Assembly (NCBI RefSeq): GCF_945859705.1
Contig: NC_079134.1
Coordinates: 159,747,718 to 159,811,717 of the forward strand
DNA: 64,000 nt
Reading direction: 5' to 3'
From: Episyrphus balteatus
Taxonomy: Eukaryota; Arthropoda; Insecta; Diptera; Syrphidae
Positions 50,435 to 63,739 of the stretch are shown here, piece after piece. The position numbers and the translations under genes were made by a program. Below the pieces are notes generated by a model. That model made no database searches and was not told the DNA's origin. It was given only the letters and a program-made list of their open reading frames with translations. Numbering within the stretch: position 1 is the stretch's first letter; each line of letters begins with the position of its first letter.

Positions 50435-51237
50435 CTTTAAATCAAAAAATTAAAATTTAACACAAAATAATGATGATGTTTAATGATCAAACACAAAAAA
50501 AAAAACAAAAATCAATAAATTGTGGTTGATTTTATTTTACGCAAATCAAACAAAAAAAAAATTCTAAAATTATTCAAAAAAAAAAAAAAATTTATAAAAT
50601 CAAAACCAAACTCAACTAAAAAAAAAAAAAAAACGGAAGGATGTTGGTTCAAAAATAAATTAATTGGATTATGTCCTTGTTTTTTTATATTTATTCAATT
50701 TCCTGGATTTTTGCATTTTGTTTCCGGAGTTATGTATGTTCGTTAATTTTTTTTTTTTTTTTCAATTTTATTTTTAACCCTCCCGCAAGCACTTCAAAGC
50801 AAAAAAGCATTTCTAATTATTTATTATTCATTACAAGGAGTTAAGGCAAATAAGCACACTCTGTTAGTTGGAATCTGTGCTAAAATAAAGCTTAAGCCAA
50901 TATCAATTAGGTTTACGGTACACAAACTTAAAATAAAAAAATAAAAGGATACAAAATCCCTAATTCCTATTCAAATAACTTTCAAAACCATCAATTTCTA
51001 TTTTCAAGTAATTTTGACAAATTACTTGTTTTCTTATTCAGGATTCTCTTTTTCATTCGTCTTTTTTTTTTAGGTTATCCTGGAATTCTTTTGTTCTATC
51101 AAAAAGTTTATCTCAAAGAAGAAAGCAAAACAAAATACCCACATTGGCATCATTATTGTATTGGAAAAAGGGTGTTGTCGGTTGTGTTATTCTTAAAAGA
51201 TATGGATTTTCGAATTCATCATTCAGCTTTATCAGAC

Positions 51238-51275
51238 TCCAGAGAGAGACAGAGAGAGAGGAAAAAAAAGGTCAG
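51238..51275. repeat. GA-rich microsatellite
   Basis: AGAGAGAGACAGAGAGAGAG at about 51241-51260, then an A run. A (GA)n tract can bind GAGA factor in flies, but no promoter is evident here. Confidence 0.6.
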
Positions 51276-52289
51276 GTCAGATAAAGAGTTATTTTTATTG
51301 TGGACACGATGATGATTGTGTGTGATGTCGACGACAATCAGTTTGCCATATCGAATACAAAGTTTTTTTTGATTATTTTGGGTATTTTGTCAATGTTGTC
51401 TTTTGGATTGTTAGACAGAAATTTCACAGAAAATGCGATTGTTCGAGAGGAGAGAAAGAGAAACGTAAATAATCCCAAATTTGAATATGGTACATAATTC
51501 CGGATCCCAGATCCCAATTCAAAAGTAAATAAATACACAAATAGGAAAATCAATACAACCCGATTGGAGAAAGGAAGTCGGTGATTTATTTTTGATGATA
51601 AGAAGAAGAAAAAAAAAAATAAATACCTAACCTATTTGAAATTAAATTTCTTCAAAAAGTTTGTTTAAAGAGAGAAATGAAGCTATTAAGGCAGATCGAA
51701 ATCAAAGTAAACAAATCGATAAGAATTGTTATCAGAAATGAGGAACACTGTGGTTGGAGAGTAATTAATTGTTTTTTTTTTATAAATTTCGTTTTTTTTT
51801 GTCATGGAATGAAGAATGAATAGAAAATTGTTAGGCCTTTGAAGTGTGCAAGATGAAAAATAGATTGAATTTTAGGCGTTAAAAGGGTTAAAAATCAAAT
51901 TAATTTTATTCTCAGGTTGTTTTTGAATTAAATTTTATCGATTTAGCCCATATTCATTTATATAATTTTTGAGTCGATAAGATGGTTTTTAGGTGTGTAA
52001 AATACTGATTGCTTATGAGTAGTTCAGAAATGTATATTTTTATGGTTAATTTAAATCATATTTTGAATTTTGTTTGTTAAAGAAAATTACTTAATCCGAG
52101 CCACGCAAGAAAAATAAAATGCACGACTGGGTCGCACGAACTTGCTCTTAGAGTTCAAGTTGCTTAAGTTTTTAAGGCTTTTTATATAGACTTTTTATAT
52201 AAAAAAAAAATAAAAAAAAAAAAATCATTTTTCAAAAAAATAAAACAGTATCTGAAATCAAATCGCCCTACAAAACAAGTAGGTACGCA

Positions 52290-53000
52290 GTTTTATTTGA
52301 TTTATTAAGGTGCATTTTTAGAAAAAAAAATTTTCAAAATCGTTAGAGCCGTTTTTTAAAAAACTAATTTTTTATAAATAATCTTTGAAAAAAAAGTTTT
52401 AAAATAAAATTGGTACGCCATTTTGTAGAAATCACTAATCAACATCTAAAAACAAAATTTCAAAAAAAAAATCAATGTCCCGTTTTCGAAAATTTGATTT
52501 TTCAAAAAAAAATTTTCAAAATTTTTTTAAAAATCCAAAAATTATTTTTTTCAAAATTTTATTTTTGGCTTATATTTAAAGTATATAAATGCTTTTGTAT
52601 AAAAAATTTCGTTAAAATACAATAAGCAGTTTTGCAGAAAATCAGATTTGAAAAAAAGCGGTCCTATGGCAGGTACCGTTAATAATGATTTTCAAAAATT
52701 TTTTTTTCTTCAAAAGATAGACCTCGTTTAAAAACTAACATTTAAATTTTTTTAACAAAATCGTTAAAGCCGTTTTCGTGAAATTAAACTTTTCCGAAAT
52801 TTTTGTATGACAGGTACCGTTATTTTTGGACCAAAAAAATTAATTCTAAAAACCCCTCTGGAGAGCCTCCAAAAAATGCTACATACCAAGTTTGAAGTCA
52901 ATGGATACATCTGTTCTTTATACAGACAGACGGACTTCCGGGACCCACTTTTTTGGCATTCTCTACCATCGTAATGTCATGGAAAAATGTTATCTCAACT
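52290..53000. repeat. Dispersed repeat with ACAGACAGACGGACTTCCGG
   Basis: It contains twice the phrase CAAAATCGTTA.AGCCGTTTT followed by GGCAGGTACCGTTA or GACAGGTACCGTTA, and ends with TACCAAGTTTGAAGTCAATG, the ACAGACGGACTTCCGG block and TTGGCATTCTCTACCATCG. A related stretch (CGGTTCTATGGCAGATACCT and the following ATAGACCT) lies at about 9150-9230. The family was not identified. Confidence 0.5.
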
Positions 53001-53364
53001 TTTTTTTTTTGTACGAATGCATAATTTGATATATAGTACCTATATCGCAAGTAAAAATATCAGAAAGGTTGAAATCATGTTGAAACAAATTCAAAAAGAG
53101 TAGAAAAATGTTTTTTGTTTGCATATTCTAACGGTAATATTTTAATAACGGAAATTGATGGAATATTTCATCTTCAAATTCGAGTAAACGAGTAAACCTT
53201 AGATATTAGAATAAAAAAACGGAGTATACATCGATAAATCCATGTGATTTCGAGCACAAATTTCGCACTTGTCAATAGAAAATTATTGAAAGACTTGAAA
53301 GACGCCAACCACTTTTGGGACTTTTAATACAAGTATTAAACCAACAACTGTACCTATAGTGTCT

Positions 53365-53600
53365 AGAACTGCAACCATCCGAGATTTAGGTGATGTGTTT
53401 GATAGCGAGTTCAATTTCAGATCTCACTATGATAATACAGTTGCAAGAGCCAACTCTGTTCTAGGTTTCTTTAAGCGGTGGTCTGAGAAGTTTCATTTGT
53501 ACGACTTTTATTGCAAAATAGAAGCCAGTTAGGGCTCCAACATCAAGTCCATTTAAAAAAGTTCCTATGTATCCCTAGAAAACTTAAAAAACTACCACTT
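53365..53600 (+). pseudogene. LINE reverse-transcriptase C-terminal fragment
   Basis: Translation gives ATIRDLGDVFDSEFNFRSHY, then DNTVARANSVLGFFKRWSEK and FYCKIEAS before a stop. This is the thumb region of jockey/CR1-type reverse transcriptases, which read IKDLGV.FD..L.F..H and ANS.LGFIKR. It is only about 80 codons, isolated, and lacks the catalytic FADD box. Confidence 0.65.
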
Positions 53601-55949
53601 ACCTACTTATCAAGAACTGTTAATTTAATTAATTTTTATTATGTAACAAATGCCTTCGAACGCTTTTTTTAAAATACATTTAATAATATTTTTCAATATT
53701 TATTTACTTTTTCTAGTTTTATTTTTTAAAAATGTTAGGTTATTTTTTGTAGAAGTTTTCAATTTGTTTTCCCTCCAAACAAAACTTAATTTTTCCAGGC
53801 CTTCTCTTAACGTTAAATTATGAAAATAATTTTGTACGCAACTCTCTGTAAACTATGTACTTTTTTTTTTTTAGCAGCAAAAAGTATATCAACTACAAGT
53901 GAAGCAATTTTGTCTAAAATCTTCATTGAATTCACTATTTAGAAATTACACAATAATTCAAAGATTTAATGAATGCATTATGTATTTTTTAAATTGTTTT
54001 TCAAAGTGAAATTTCCCAACCAATTTTTTTTAACAAAATTTAACAATCGTACATCTCGTCCCGAGAAAAGTCTCTAATTTTGTTTGCCAATAAGTTGGTC
54101 TGAGGTCAACTTGGCAGCTTGGCAATTACACTTACTTAAACTGTAAAATAAAGCAACATTCACAAATTGCATACTTTTAGGGTATACACGAAGCTTTGAA
54201 ATGCTGTTAATTCAACAAAATCGCCAGAGTTGCCATTTCAAAATGCCGTGTTTATTACACACAAAACAAAGTTTTCGATCACCCTACAATTTAAAAAAAA
54301 ACTTAAAATACACGACTTGATTTTTTGTGCAACATGTTTTGAAACATGTTTTTTTCGAGAAAATCAGAATAAAACATAAATGTTATAAATATTTGACTCT
54401 CAAAATTACGCAAAAATCAAGAGTCGCCAATTTAATTTGACATTTTGGGGTTTTGATTTTGGACAAGAATTTGTTGCTCTTTGTTTTTGGTTATTATCGG
54501 TAAGTATAAATAAAGTCCGTACTATGTACCTACCTATATTTTTCATCTAGGTTGACACATAATCGAGTCAAAATTTAATTGAATTTTATTATTACATCTA
54601 CGATATTCATCGTATTTCTGATCATTTTCACACAATATATTTTGCAAATTAGCAGGGAGCACCAAGACGCAAAAAGAAGCATTCTCCTGCGCAGGTAAGT
54701 CCTTATAGAACCTGTTAAAATCTTCCTCATTGTATGTCGATTTTATGTTACTTTTTAGCAAAAATCTCAATTTGAATACTTGCTGGTTGAAAATTGTGAG
54801 CAAATTGAAAAATGGAAACCAGATTGAAATTTTCGTAAATAGGTTGGAAACTATCAGAAAATGAATGTCAAACGATTACGACAATTTTTGAGTCAATGCG
54901 AAATAAGCAAAAATCTATCAATGTGTTTTGCTTTTAATTACAGTTACTATTTATCCAAAACAAAAGACAAACTTTGGTCATTGATTATTTCATTATTAAA
55001 GTTCTTAACATTCAACTTTAAATTAACTATTTCTGAACTTGTGTTCTCTAGAAAGTTTTCAGAGAAATAATCGAATAAGCGTTAAGTTTTTGATATCCTA
55101 TGATGTTTAAACTTTAAGAATCTAGAGAAGTTTTGTTTTTTTCCAAATTAATTCGGTTTTCAAAAATTTTCTCACTAATATCTTCATCCGCACAAGGAAG
55201 AAAATTCAATGGTCAAATTTTCTTGGAAAATTTATTTTCGATACCAGTAAATTGCAAAAAAAAAAAAAAAAAAAACAACTTTCGACCAACATTTACTTTC
55301 GGTATTTCCAAATATTTTCATGAAATTTTTATTCGCGATAAGAAATCTTGCGAAAGGTATTCCATTATCCTGCTAAAATATAGTTTTTCTAAACTTTCCT
55401 TTTATCGAAGGCATTTAAAGTTTACTATATTCGTCCCAAGACCCTCACAACCACTTAGTTATCGAATTTCGTGACCTCGTTTAAGGATCCCTACATATAA
55501 TTGTAATCTTTTAATGATAAATATATGTTATGTCCCCATTCTGAACGTTAACAATGAACCAAGGATATTCAACATAAAAATAAAATTTCAAAGATATATC
55601 CCTTAAGGGAATATCCAAAGGACATTCGAAATGCCAAAGTTTTTCAATTATATGTATGTCCCAACAATATTGTAAGGCTATTTTTACTATGCTCCTCCAT
55701 CTTGCACTCCTTTTCATCTCTCTCTCTTTTTCTTTCGATAACAACAATTGAATTTATTATAACATCGATAACGATATTTTGATGAATGCCCTGAATAACA
55801 AAACATCCTGTTTCTATTTGATATTCACAATTCGAAAAACTAATCACGTCCAATGGTGCGCTGCGCTGTGTTGGAGATAAAAAATAGAAACATACAAACT
55901 TTTTTTATGTTTTTTATTCCAGCATTGTCAATGCATTAATTTAATTAAA

Positions 55950-56400
55950 AATTCCCAGCACACAGTCCAAAGCGACCGGTGTCGATGGAGGTGGCGTCAG
56001 TGTGTCAACCCCAAAGCCGATATATACCCGAGGCTGGGAGAGCTGGACTCTTGTCGTTGTTAAAATGTGCAACAAATATTCAACTCCAGCCTCTCGCATT
56101 TAATGTCATTATTTTCAGCTCGAGCTTGTGATGGTGGCGATAGCGGCGCGCGGCTAGCAGCGACTACATTCCGATTTGTTTTCCTATGCAGTTAGCCATC
56201 TATTAACTAATTAAGCTGTAACAATAATAAATATCATCCAGCAGCAGCTGAATGAGTGACTTTTATAACGATTGCCATTGCGTTATAGTTTTTTAATTTG
56301 TTATCTGCGAAATGCCAACGTCATTTCGCAACACCAAATCAATTCTTTGCAAAATGCCAATATGTCAAAAATATAATATAGATGGCACTGCAGGCGGAAT
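55950..56400. promoter_or_regulatory. GC-rich, possibly regulatory block (distal promoter candidate)
   Basis: The block is compositionally unlike its AT-rich surroundings, with GCGGCGCGCGGCTAGCAGCG near 56150. On the minus strand a TATA-like GGGTATATATCGG (about 56020-56032) precedes a GC-rich run. A 9 bp inverted repeat TGCGAAATG / CATTTCGCA (56306-56314 and 56322-56330) encloses an ACGTCA core of CRE type. There is no convincing open frame. It could be the start region or enhancer of the longer pnut transcript, or of an unseen gene. Confidence 0.3.
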
Positions 56401-58149
56401 TGGTCCTTTCGTCTTGATTCAATTAGTCAAACCAAATCTCTAGAAATTCTCAAGTATTGAACCGATGCAGAATCAGCACTGGCAATTCAAAGAATGAAAA
56501 AAATGGAAAAAAAAAACTTGGAATAAAGGAAAAAGCTGGTGCCAATAAACGAGGTCGATGTGCGAATAATAAATCCTCATTCTCGAGTTGAAGATGTAAA
56601 CACTCTTGATGATTAAAGGGTTAGTTGCACTTCCTTGATTGTGATGCGGCGGCAGTTCGGTTCTATATGGTGCATGGTGATGGTGATGGCTGAGCCTGGA
56701 TGTGTTGAGGCAAATGCCAGAGAAAATTGTGCACTTGAGCCAATGATGGTGGTTAATTTATGGGGAGATTTTTTCAGCAATATACTTTTTTTTTTTTTAA
56801 TATAAATGGGCAATGAGCATACTTTTGGAAAAAAAAGGGACGACGACCGTCCCGTCAGTTATAGAGAAGAGTGAAATATGTTGCAAAAAAACCATATTCC
56901 AAACCACAACAACAAAATATGAATGAATTAAAAAGATTAACTGCGCTAAAAAGGGGATGCTTTCGTTGCAGTATGCAGCCTCGCACACTAGGGTGCAACT
57001 TCAACAACTCGGACAAGAGGCTGTTTTGGTTGAAATTCTGTTAAAACTCAATTAGAGGAAGTGTGTTTGTGGGAAATTGTGATTAATAGCGTTAAGCTCT
57101 GTTGCATATTCAAGAGTTAAACATACTTTTTGTTTCAATAATTTTTTTTTTTTTTTCAAAAGCAATTGAAAAGTGAAGTGTAAGCAGTTTTTTTTATGAA
57201 AAATTTAAGGACGTCCTTGGAAAAAATTAAAATCATGCAGGATATCACAGAGTATTGAGAATATTGACGTTCCTCAATTTGCGAACACTTTGTGTCGGAA
57301 TCGGAAAAAAATAATAAAAGAAATTGTAGCCATTGGTTTTTAAACTATTGAATTTTTCACCAAAATAAGTCTAAAATTAGCGGACAAAATCTAAAATGTT
57401 TAAAAGAAACTTATGTTTGGCTGGCATACAAATTTGTAGCTTATTAAATGATTTTCAATTCTATAAACTTGGGTTTTATTGAAAAACAGTTTTTTTTTGT
57501 TATTCAAAATTGCGCTAAAATAAAACTGAAGTTATTGGACAAAAATACAAAAAATGTTAGTTTTTTTATATCCCACATTGGAGCTTATTAAATTGTTGCG
57601 CAAAAATTAATTTTGTATCTTTAATGAGTATTTTTTTTTAATTTCAGTTTTAAGTACCTACACTTAAATTTTTTTTTAACAAATGTTTGGTGCAAACCCT
57701 AATTTTTTTTAAAATATTTTGCATTGAAAAAAAAAAAGAAATGTTATTGCAAATAAAAAATGTTCTGCATTGAAAAAAAAATCAATGAAAAATGTATACA
57801 TTTTTTTTTAACTAATATTCGTTGAATTTCTTAAAATTTTTGCTATTTGCAAATATTTTTCAGTTGCAGTGTTTTTTTTTAATGATTTTGCAATAAATAT
57901 TTTTTTTAGTACCTAAGTACAAATATTTTTCATTTGCCATAATTATTTTTTAATGCAAATTTGTTGAGCTCCAATAAATATTTTTTTATTTAGGTACAAA
58001 ACATATTTTTAAAATTTGTAATGGCAAGAAATGCTTTAAAAAAATGATTTTTTGCTCCACACAGTACACGTACTTTTTTAATCAAAATCGTTAGATCCTG
58101 TTTTGAGAAAAGCAAATTTTTCAATGTTGGCCAAATAATGCAAATATAA

Positions 58150-58275
58150 GATTTATTCTATTTAAAAAAAAAACTATTTTCACTTCGAAATGATTTTTAA
58201 CTTAGAAAAACCGCTTATTGAAAAATCACTATTTTCGCTTCGAAATGATTTTTAACTAAGATGCGGGTTTCTGAA
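58150..58275. repeat. Short direct duplication (TTCGAAATGATTTTTAACT)
   Basis: TTCACTTCGAAATGATTTTT and TTCGCTTCGAAATGATTTTT occur 63 bp apart (about 58178 and 58241), each followed by AACT and AGA. A small local tandem duplication in non-coding sequence. Confidence 0.5.
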
Positions 58276-58674
58276 AAATCGCTGAGAATTTGAACTTTAA
58301 CTTTTATGGATTCTTTGTGATAAATACACTGTTTTTTGTTTAATGTTGCACATCAGTGAAGAATAATTCCAGATGTGGTCAACTGATCTCCTCAATCTTT
58401 TTGATTTTTAACACATTTTTCCAAAACAAAATAATCCTTTTAAAAAATATATTCCACGAAATTATTAACGAAACCAAATTCACGGTTTTGCAAATCCAAT
58501 TCACCCTTTGAAAATCAAATTCTTGATCTTATCAATATAATCTTATTGAAACTGATTCTCTGTCATTTTCCTTAAGCCTGAAGACCTCAATCTTGGTAAT
58601 CTAATATTTGATTTATAGATTAGGTGAATTTGATTTGCAAAATAGCAATGGACCATAAATCGACCTAGAAATAT

Positions 58675-59023
58675 AAATCACAACAAAAACATTACGGTTA
58701 AAAAAACAGCCAAGTTCTCCTATGTTGAAATTATGCTGGCACAAAAAGTATTGAGATGTAAAAGTGCACCAAGTTCTAAATTTTGGGTTCAAATTCGTAT
58801 CAATCAAATCTTGATTGTTCTCTTGACAATTTTTCTTTTAATTACCGATTTTTAAAGTTATTTAAAAAATTGCCAAGTAAACAATCAAGATTTTATTGAT
58901 ACGAATTTGAACCCAAAATTTAGAACTTGGTGCACTTTTACATCTCAATACTTTTTGTGCCAGCATAATTTCAACATAGGAGAACTTGGCTCTTTTTTAA
59001 CAGTAATGTTTTTGTTGTGATTT
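58675..59023. repeat. Near-perfect 160 bp hairpin
   Basis: The segment 58675-58834 is the reverse complement of 58865-59023 with only a handful of mismatches, and a 30 bp loop. Both arms contain the block with AACTTGGTGCACTTTTACAT and CATCTCAATACTTTTTGTGC (in opposite senses). The sequence is AT-rich and non-coding, with no target duplication seen. A transcript across it would form a long duplex. Confidence 0.85.
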
Positions 59024-59074
59024 CACTACTTTTTGCAAGGTATGGCTGTAGAATTGAAAATCTCTATATTTGAT

Positions 59075-59420
59075 GAAAATTCAGTGAAAATGGGCGGTTA
59101 CCACGCCCCCTGGCTGAAATTCTCAAATTTTAAATTTTTTCCTTTGTATAAACTACCAGCTCTACCATTCTACTAAATTTCAAGATTCTACGATAAATCA
59201 GAAGTGCTCTATAACATTTGATGAAAATTCAGCGGAAATGGGCGGATGCCACGCCCCCTGAATCGAAAATCTCAAATTTTCGATTTTTTCCTTTGTCCAC
59301 AAGTCCTATCACCGTGTAAAATTTCAAGTTTCTACGATATCGGGAAGTTCTCCATAATTTTGATGATCTGTCAGTGAGTCAGTGAATCAGTGAGTCAGTT
59401 ACGGTTTGTCCGATTTTTGA
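59075..59420. repeat. Two direct repeats with GGGCGG..CACGCCCCC core and a CAGTGAGT run
   Basis: Two units of about 140 bp (starting near 59075 and 59216) share GATGAAAATTCAG, AAATGGGCGG, CCACGCCCCCTG, a TCAAATTTT stretch, TTTTTTCCTTTGT and TTTCAAG.TTCTACGAT. Just after the second unit comes a 4-fold CAGTGAGT/CAGTGAAT run (59372-59400). This is an interspersed, non-coding insect-type repeat; the family was not identified. Confidence 0.6.
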
Positions 59421-62400
59421 AGCTCTATATCTCAGAAACTACTCATCGTAGGAAGCTGAAATTTTGTGAGGCGTTTTCTTTGACCAGCTCAACAAATGTA
59501 GCGAGTTTGATATTTCTAGTATCTTTGGTGTGGAAGTTAGAGGTGTAGTGCCAAAGTTGCTAGAGAACTTGGCTGGGCAATACCGTGCCCCTTGATTAAA
59601 CTTGACATTAATGCATTATCTTTTGTCGAAAAATCATGATCTTCAGGGCTAAAACTCATCTTTCAAGCAACGGATTTGAAATTTTGTAGACAACTTCATG
59701 TACTACAGAAGATAGAGTTTTCTTAAATGTATCTTAACATTGTTATATCCTTTAAAAATTTAATTATTGTATGTAAAACTTTTTTTGGTTCCTGGGTTAG
59801 TAGTGCATAAAAAAATCCTAAACATAAATTTTTATCTTTTTTTTTGTAGTTTGAAGCAAAACTCATGTCATAACCTATAACATTTCTAACATAAAATAAA
59901 TTAAATAATTTTTACATAAAATCCAAACAAAAACAAACTTGAATACGAAAACACTAGAAAGGTTCATCGGCATAGATTCACCGTCGTCGTCGTTGGTCGT
60001 CGTAACTTTATTCCATTTTTTACCAACAATGCAAAAGTTTTTTTTTATATATCCTTTTCTATCCTTTTCTATGCTAAAAAAAATATCTAAGTGTGCAGTC
60101 CTTCCTGTGTGAGATTACAAAACTCCTTTAAATAAACATCCTCTTCCTTTTAATGCCCAAGTGTGTACTATAAAAACTAAATTGTAATAAAAAAAAACAA
60201 GAAAAAAAAAAGATAGGTATAACCAGGATACACTCTCTCTTTCTCCTTTTTTTTCCATTTTTTGCATCTTCTCTAGGACACTAACTCCTCTAGATGATAG
60301 CTTTGACAAATTGCATAACTTTTTTTTTTCTTCTTCTATAGTTTCCTTTATTTTTTTTATGACGACCAACTAGGATGACGATGATGATGATGACAACGAA
60401 CGAATGGTTTTTTGGTCTGACTGGTGTCCTGTGTGTGTGTACTGTGTACCTTCTTCATCCTTTCTGGGCGAGAGATATGCACATTCAGGTTGGTTGAGCG
60501 AAAGAGAATTAAAATTTGCTCATAGAAAAAGAGACGGAAGTTATAATTCCAAATGGTAATTAAAAGTATTTTTAATGCAAATGTAACTAAAATGTAGTTA
60601 CCGTTAAAAGAGGACGATGAAGGAAAAGGGAACATTAAAACATAAAATTACCACTTATTTATTCAACGAACTCGAAAAGCGATGACTTTTTTTTACTATT
60701 TTTTTTTTTTTGTATTGATATGAGAAATTGTGTAGTAAAGTGAAATTTATATAGAACACTACTCGATGGTTACGGACGAGCAACGGTAACAGCACTTTTT
60801 TTTTCTATATTTCAACTGACTGAAGAACAATATTACGGGTGAATGAGTCCAGTACACGATGCATATTATGATGGAAAAAAATGGGGAGAATGGGATTGGG
60901 AACACCAATGAGGAGTGAAATTCGTTACACAAATCCAACATTCGATTCAATGAGCATACAGTGGGGTGGAAAAAACACTGTCGATAAAAAAAAAATAATT
61001 TCAGTTTTGAGTAATTTAGAATGTAACTCGATAAAAAAAGTGTTAAAGATTGTATATAGAGTTTTTTTTTTTTAATTCGTGATTTTTTGTGAGAATGGTC
61101 ACACTAGTTACTTTTGATACCTATAACTCGAAAACTAAGCCAAATTTGAAAATTTTACAACTTTTGTAGAAAATTAAATTTTCTTTCGAAATGGAAAGCT
61201 TTAAAAATTTTATGAAATGATTTATGTCAAAATATTAGCAAAAACAATTTAATAAAACATCGATAATCTTTTTTAATATTTTGGCTACTTTCAAGATAAG
61301 ATCTTCGAACCTTTAAAAACCAATACTTTTTGGTATTTTAAATTAACTACCTTTAAAATTTCATTTTTGTCAGAATATTTTTGCACATCACTGTAAATTC
61401 CTGTACTACTCCTGTATGTATGGAATCTTCTTCAACCGATATCAAAGTTGAAATCATCAAAAGTTAATTTCAGAGTTGAACTACTCATATGTAGCTATGT
61501 TATGTTGTATGTGTACTTACCAAACCAACTTTTATACGGAATCAGAACGATAAAAAAATGTGTGAACTTTGGCTCAACTCTTATTAAATGGTTAAGTGTC
61601 GACACACATTTTTCAGTTCTTTTTCAGTCTTTTTTTTTTTGTATTCATTTTACCATTAAATATATGTATAGTTAAAGAGGATTTCTATATGTAGATATTT
61701 ACAGATTCAGAGAGATCAATTTTTTAAAATTGGAGAAAAAAATCTATACATAAACAGAATCTTTTATTTTATATATTTTTTTTTACACATGAATAAACAA
61801 GTTTTTTTTTTTTAATGAACTATCGAACAGAGTAACGGATGCATATAAACAACTTTTTAACTTTACATTCCAAAAAATATGAAAGGATTTTTTTTTTATA
61901 CAAAAGTTTATATAAAGTTGTATTGGCGATTTTTTGCCAGTTTACCAACAACCATAAGAATAATAATAATAATAAATGACGTAACAAGGAACGAACTAGA
62001 TATACGAATATATATATATTTTTTTAATGTAACGAGAACTCGGAACGAACAAAATGCAAAAAACCAAGAAATATACAAGTTTCTAATAAAATGCTATAAA
62101 AATGTTATAATAAATTTTATTATGTAACAAGAATAATAATTTTTTTTAATATAAATAAATGTATGAACCTTCTAATAAAAAAGCAATTATTGATTGTTTG
62201 TCGGATTGGTAAGTAGTTAAAATTAAAAAAGGAAAACTATTTTTATAACAGTAATAAAGATGTTAGTAACTTAAAATTTAAAACTTTTTTAAAATCTACG
62301 AAATCAAGAATAATTTTTTAAAACTTAATGGTTTTTAAAATGTTATTTTCGAAAAGCTTTAGACCGGAGCAATTATGTTCAATAATATATGTTTAGTGCC

Positions 62401-62998
62401 ACTCGTGTTCTTAATGTGCGAAATATTCAGGATTTAAAAAAATTGAAAATTAAGCAGGATAGAAATATTAATGTAGTAGATAAAGGTAACAAAAAGTGAT
62501 AGAAATAAAATTGATTTGAAATCGATAGATATTATAAATATAGGAAAAAAAATCCACACTGAACGTTTAAAAACCAAAACCGTCAAATTCAATGTTTGAA
62601 AAATATTTCACCAAAAATAAGCGAGAACCAAATTTGAAATAATTTGTATGTTATACGAAAAGGAAAATTAAATATCTGGACATGTACCTAGCTGTAAATT
62701 TTTTAAATATTAACTAGTTGAAACTCGATTAACCGGGATGGTCGGGACCGAGCCCATTACGGATAATCGAAAATCCCGGATAATAGAACTTTTTTTTCAA
62801 GAAAAAATTTATATGTTTTTAAGTTTTTATTAAAAAATTTATTAAAAAAAAAAAAGAAAACAATTAAAAAATTATTTCATAAACGTAACAATTCACATTT
62901 TTTTTGAACATACGTTACAATATCACGAGATTAATTACAAGTATTATGAACTTTAAGGAAAATTAAAAAAATTTTGCATGTTTAGGTTTGTTTTTTAT

Positions 62999-63586
62999 TA
63001 CCACAGGGCTTAGCTGGACAAAAAAAAAAACGCAGTCTGGGCTAACAATTTACATGTTAAATGCAGCAACACCTCAGTCCATTGGGCTAAGTTGTTAAGC
63101 CCGATGATATCCCTGGGCTTAAAGGTAGAACTATAATTGACTGAAGCGTCCGATGAAACGGAGGGGAACAGCGCTTCCAACCGCACTCGACGGATGAAAA
63201 CTTATCAAAAATTCAAAGAAAACAACAAAAAAAAACGTAGGATTTGACATTAGCTTCCGACTGCTTCCTCCAATTATAATTCTGGGTTAACTTTTTAAGC
63301 AGTTTTAAATCTGTGGTATATTTTCATAAATTTTTTAGAATTGGTTTACAAACGGGAAAACTGACGTTTGTAATGACAAAATTTATTTAACTAGTTTTGC
63401 TAGCATACATTTTTGTATCTCTTTGTAAAACATACAAGAAAAATACAAGAAAACCCGAAAGCGATAAATATGAAAACTCTAAATTTTCTTTTTGTCTGCC
63501 TATTTCGGAACATTCAATAAGCAGTGCTGCCATGTATCCGGTTAAGCCCTTAAGGCTTTTTTTTTGTCCAGCTAAGCCCGGTGGTA
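62999..63586. mobile_element. Element nested in the pogo-like copy, GGGCTTAGCTGGAC ends
   Basis: Inverted ends TACCACAGGGCTTAGCTGGA (left) and, as complement on the right, TACCACCGGGCTTAGCTGGA, each followed by a run of A on the inner side. The interior repeats the AGGGCTTA/TAAGCCC words (63090-63125 and 63540-63580). There is no open frame of note. The superfamily is unknown; the target duplication is not clear. Confidence 0.55.
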
Positions 63587-63711
63587 GTGAAAAAACACAC
63601 CTATTGTGTGACAGGGGATTTTACCCGTTGCTTTTCTTCGATTGAATTAATGTGAATGCGATCAACTAGCAGTAAATCCTGATATGTTGTTCCAGGATAA
63701 TTCTACTTTTC

Positions 63712-63739
63712 AAAAAAAAAAAAAAAAAAAAAAAAAAAA
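63712..63739. repeat. Poly-A tract inside the pogo-like element
   Basis: An uninterrupted run of about 28 A. It may mark the tail of a retroposed insertion, but no body of such an element is recognisable next to it. Confidence 0.6.

Noticed and set aside
60590..60635. Minus-strand ATG with MFPFPSSSSFN and a GGTAACT donor, as a possible first exon for the 50.4 kb exon
   Set aside because: The donor would leave phase 1, but the acceptor at 50434 needs phase 0. The donor is also weak.
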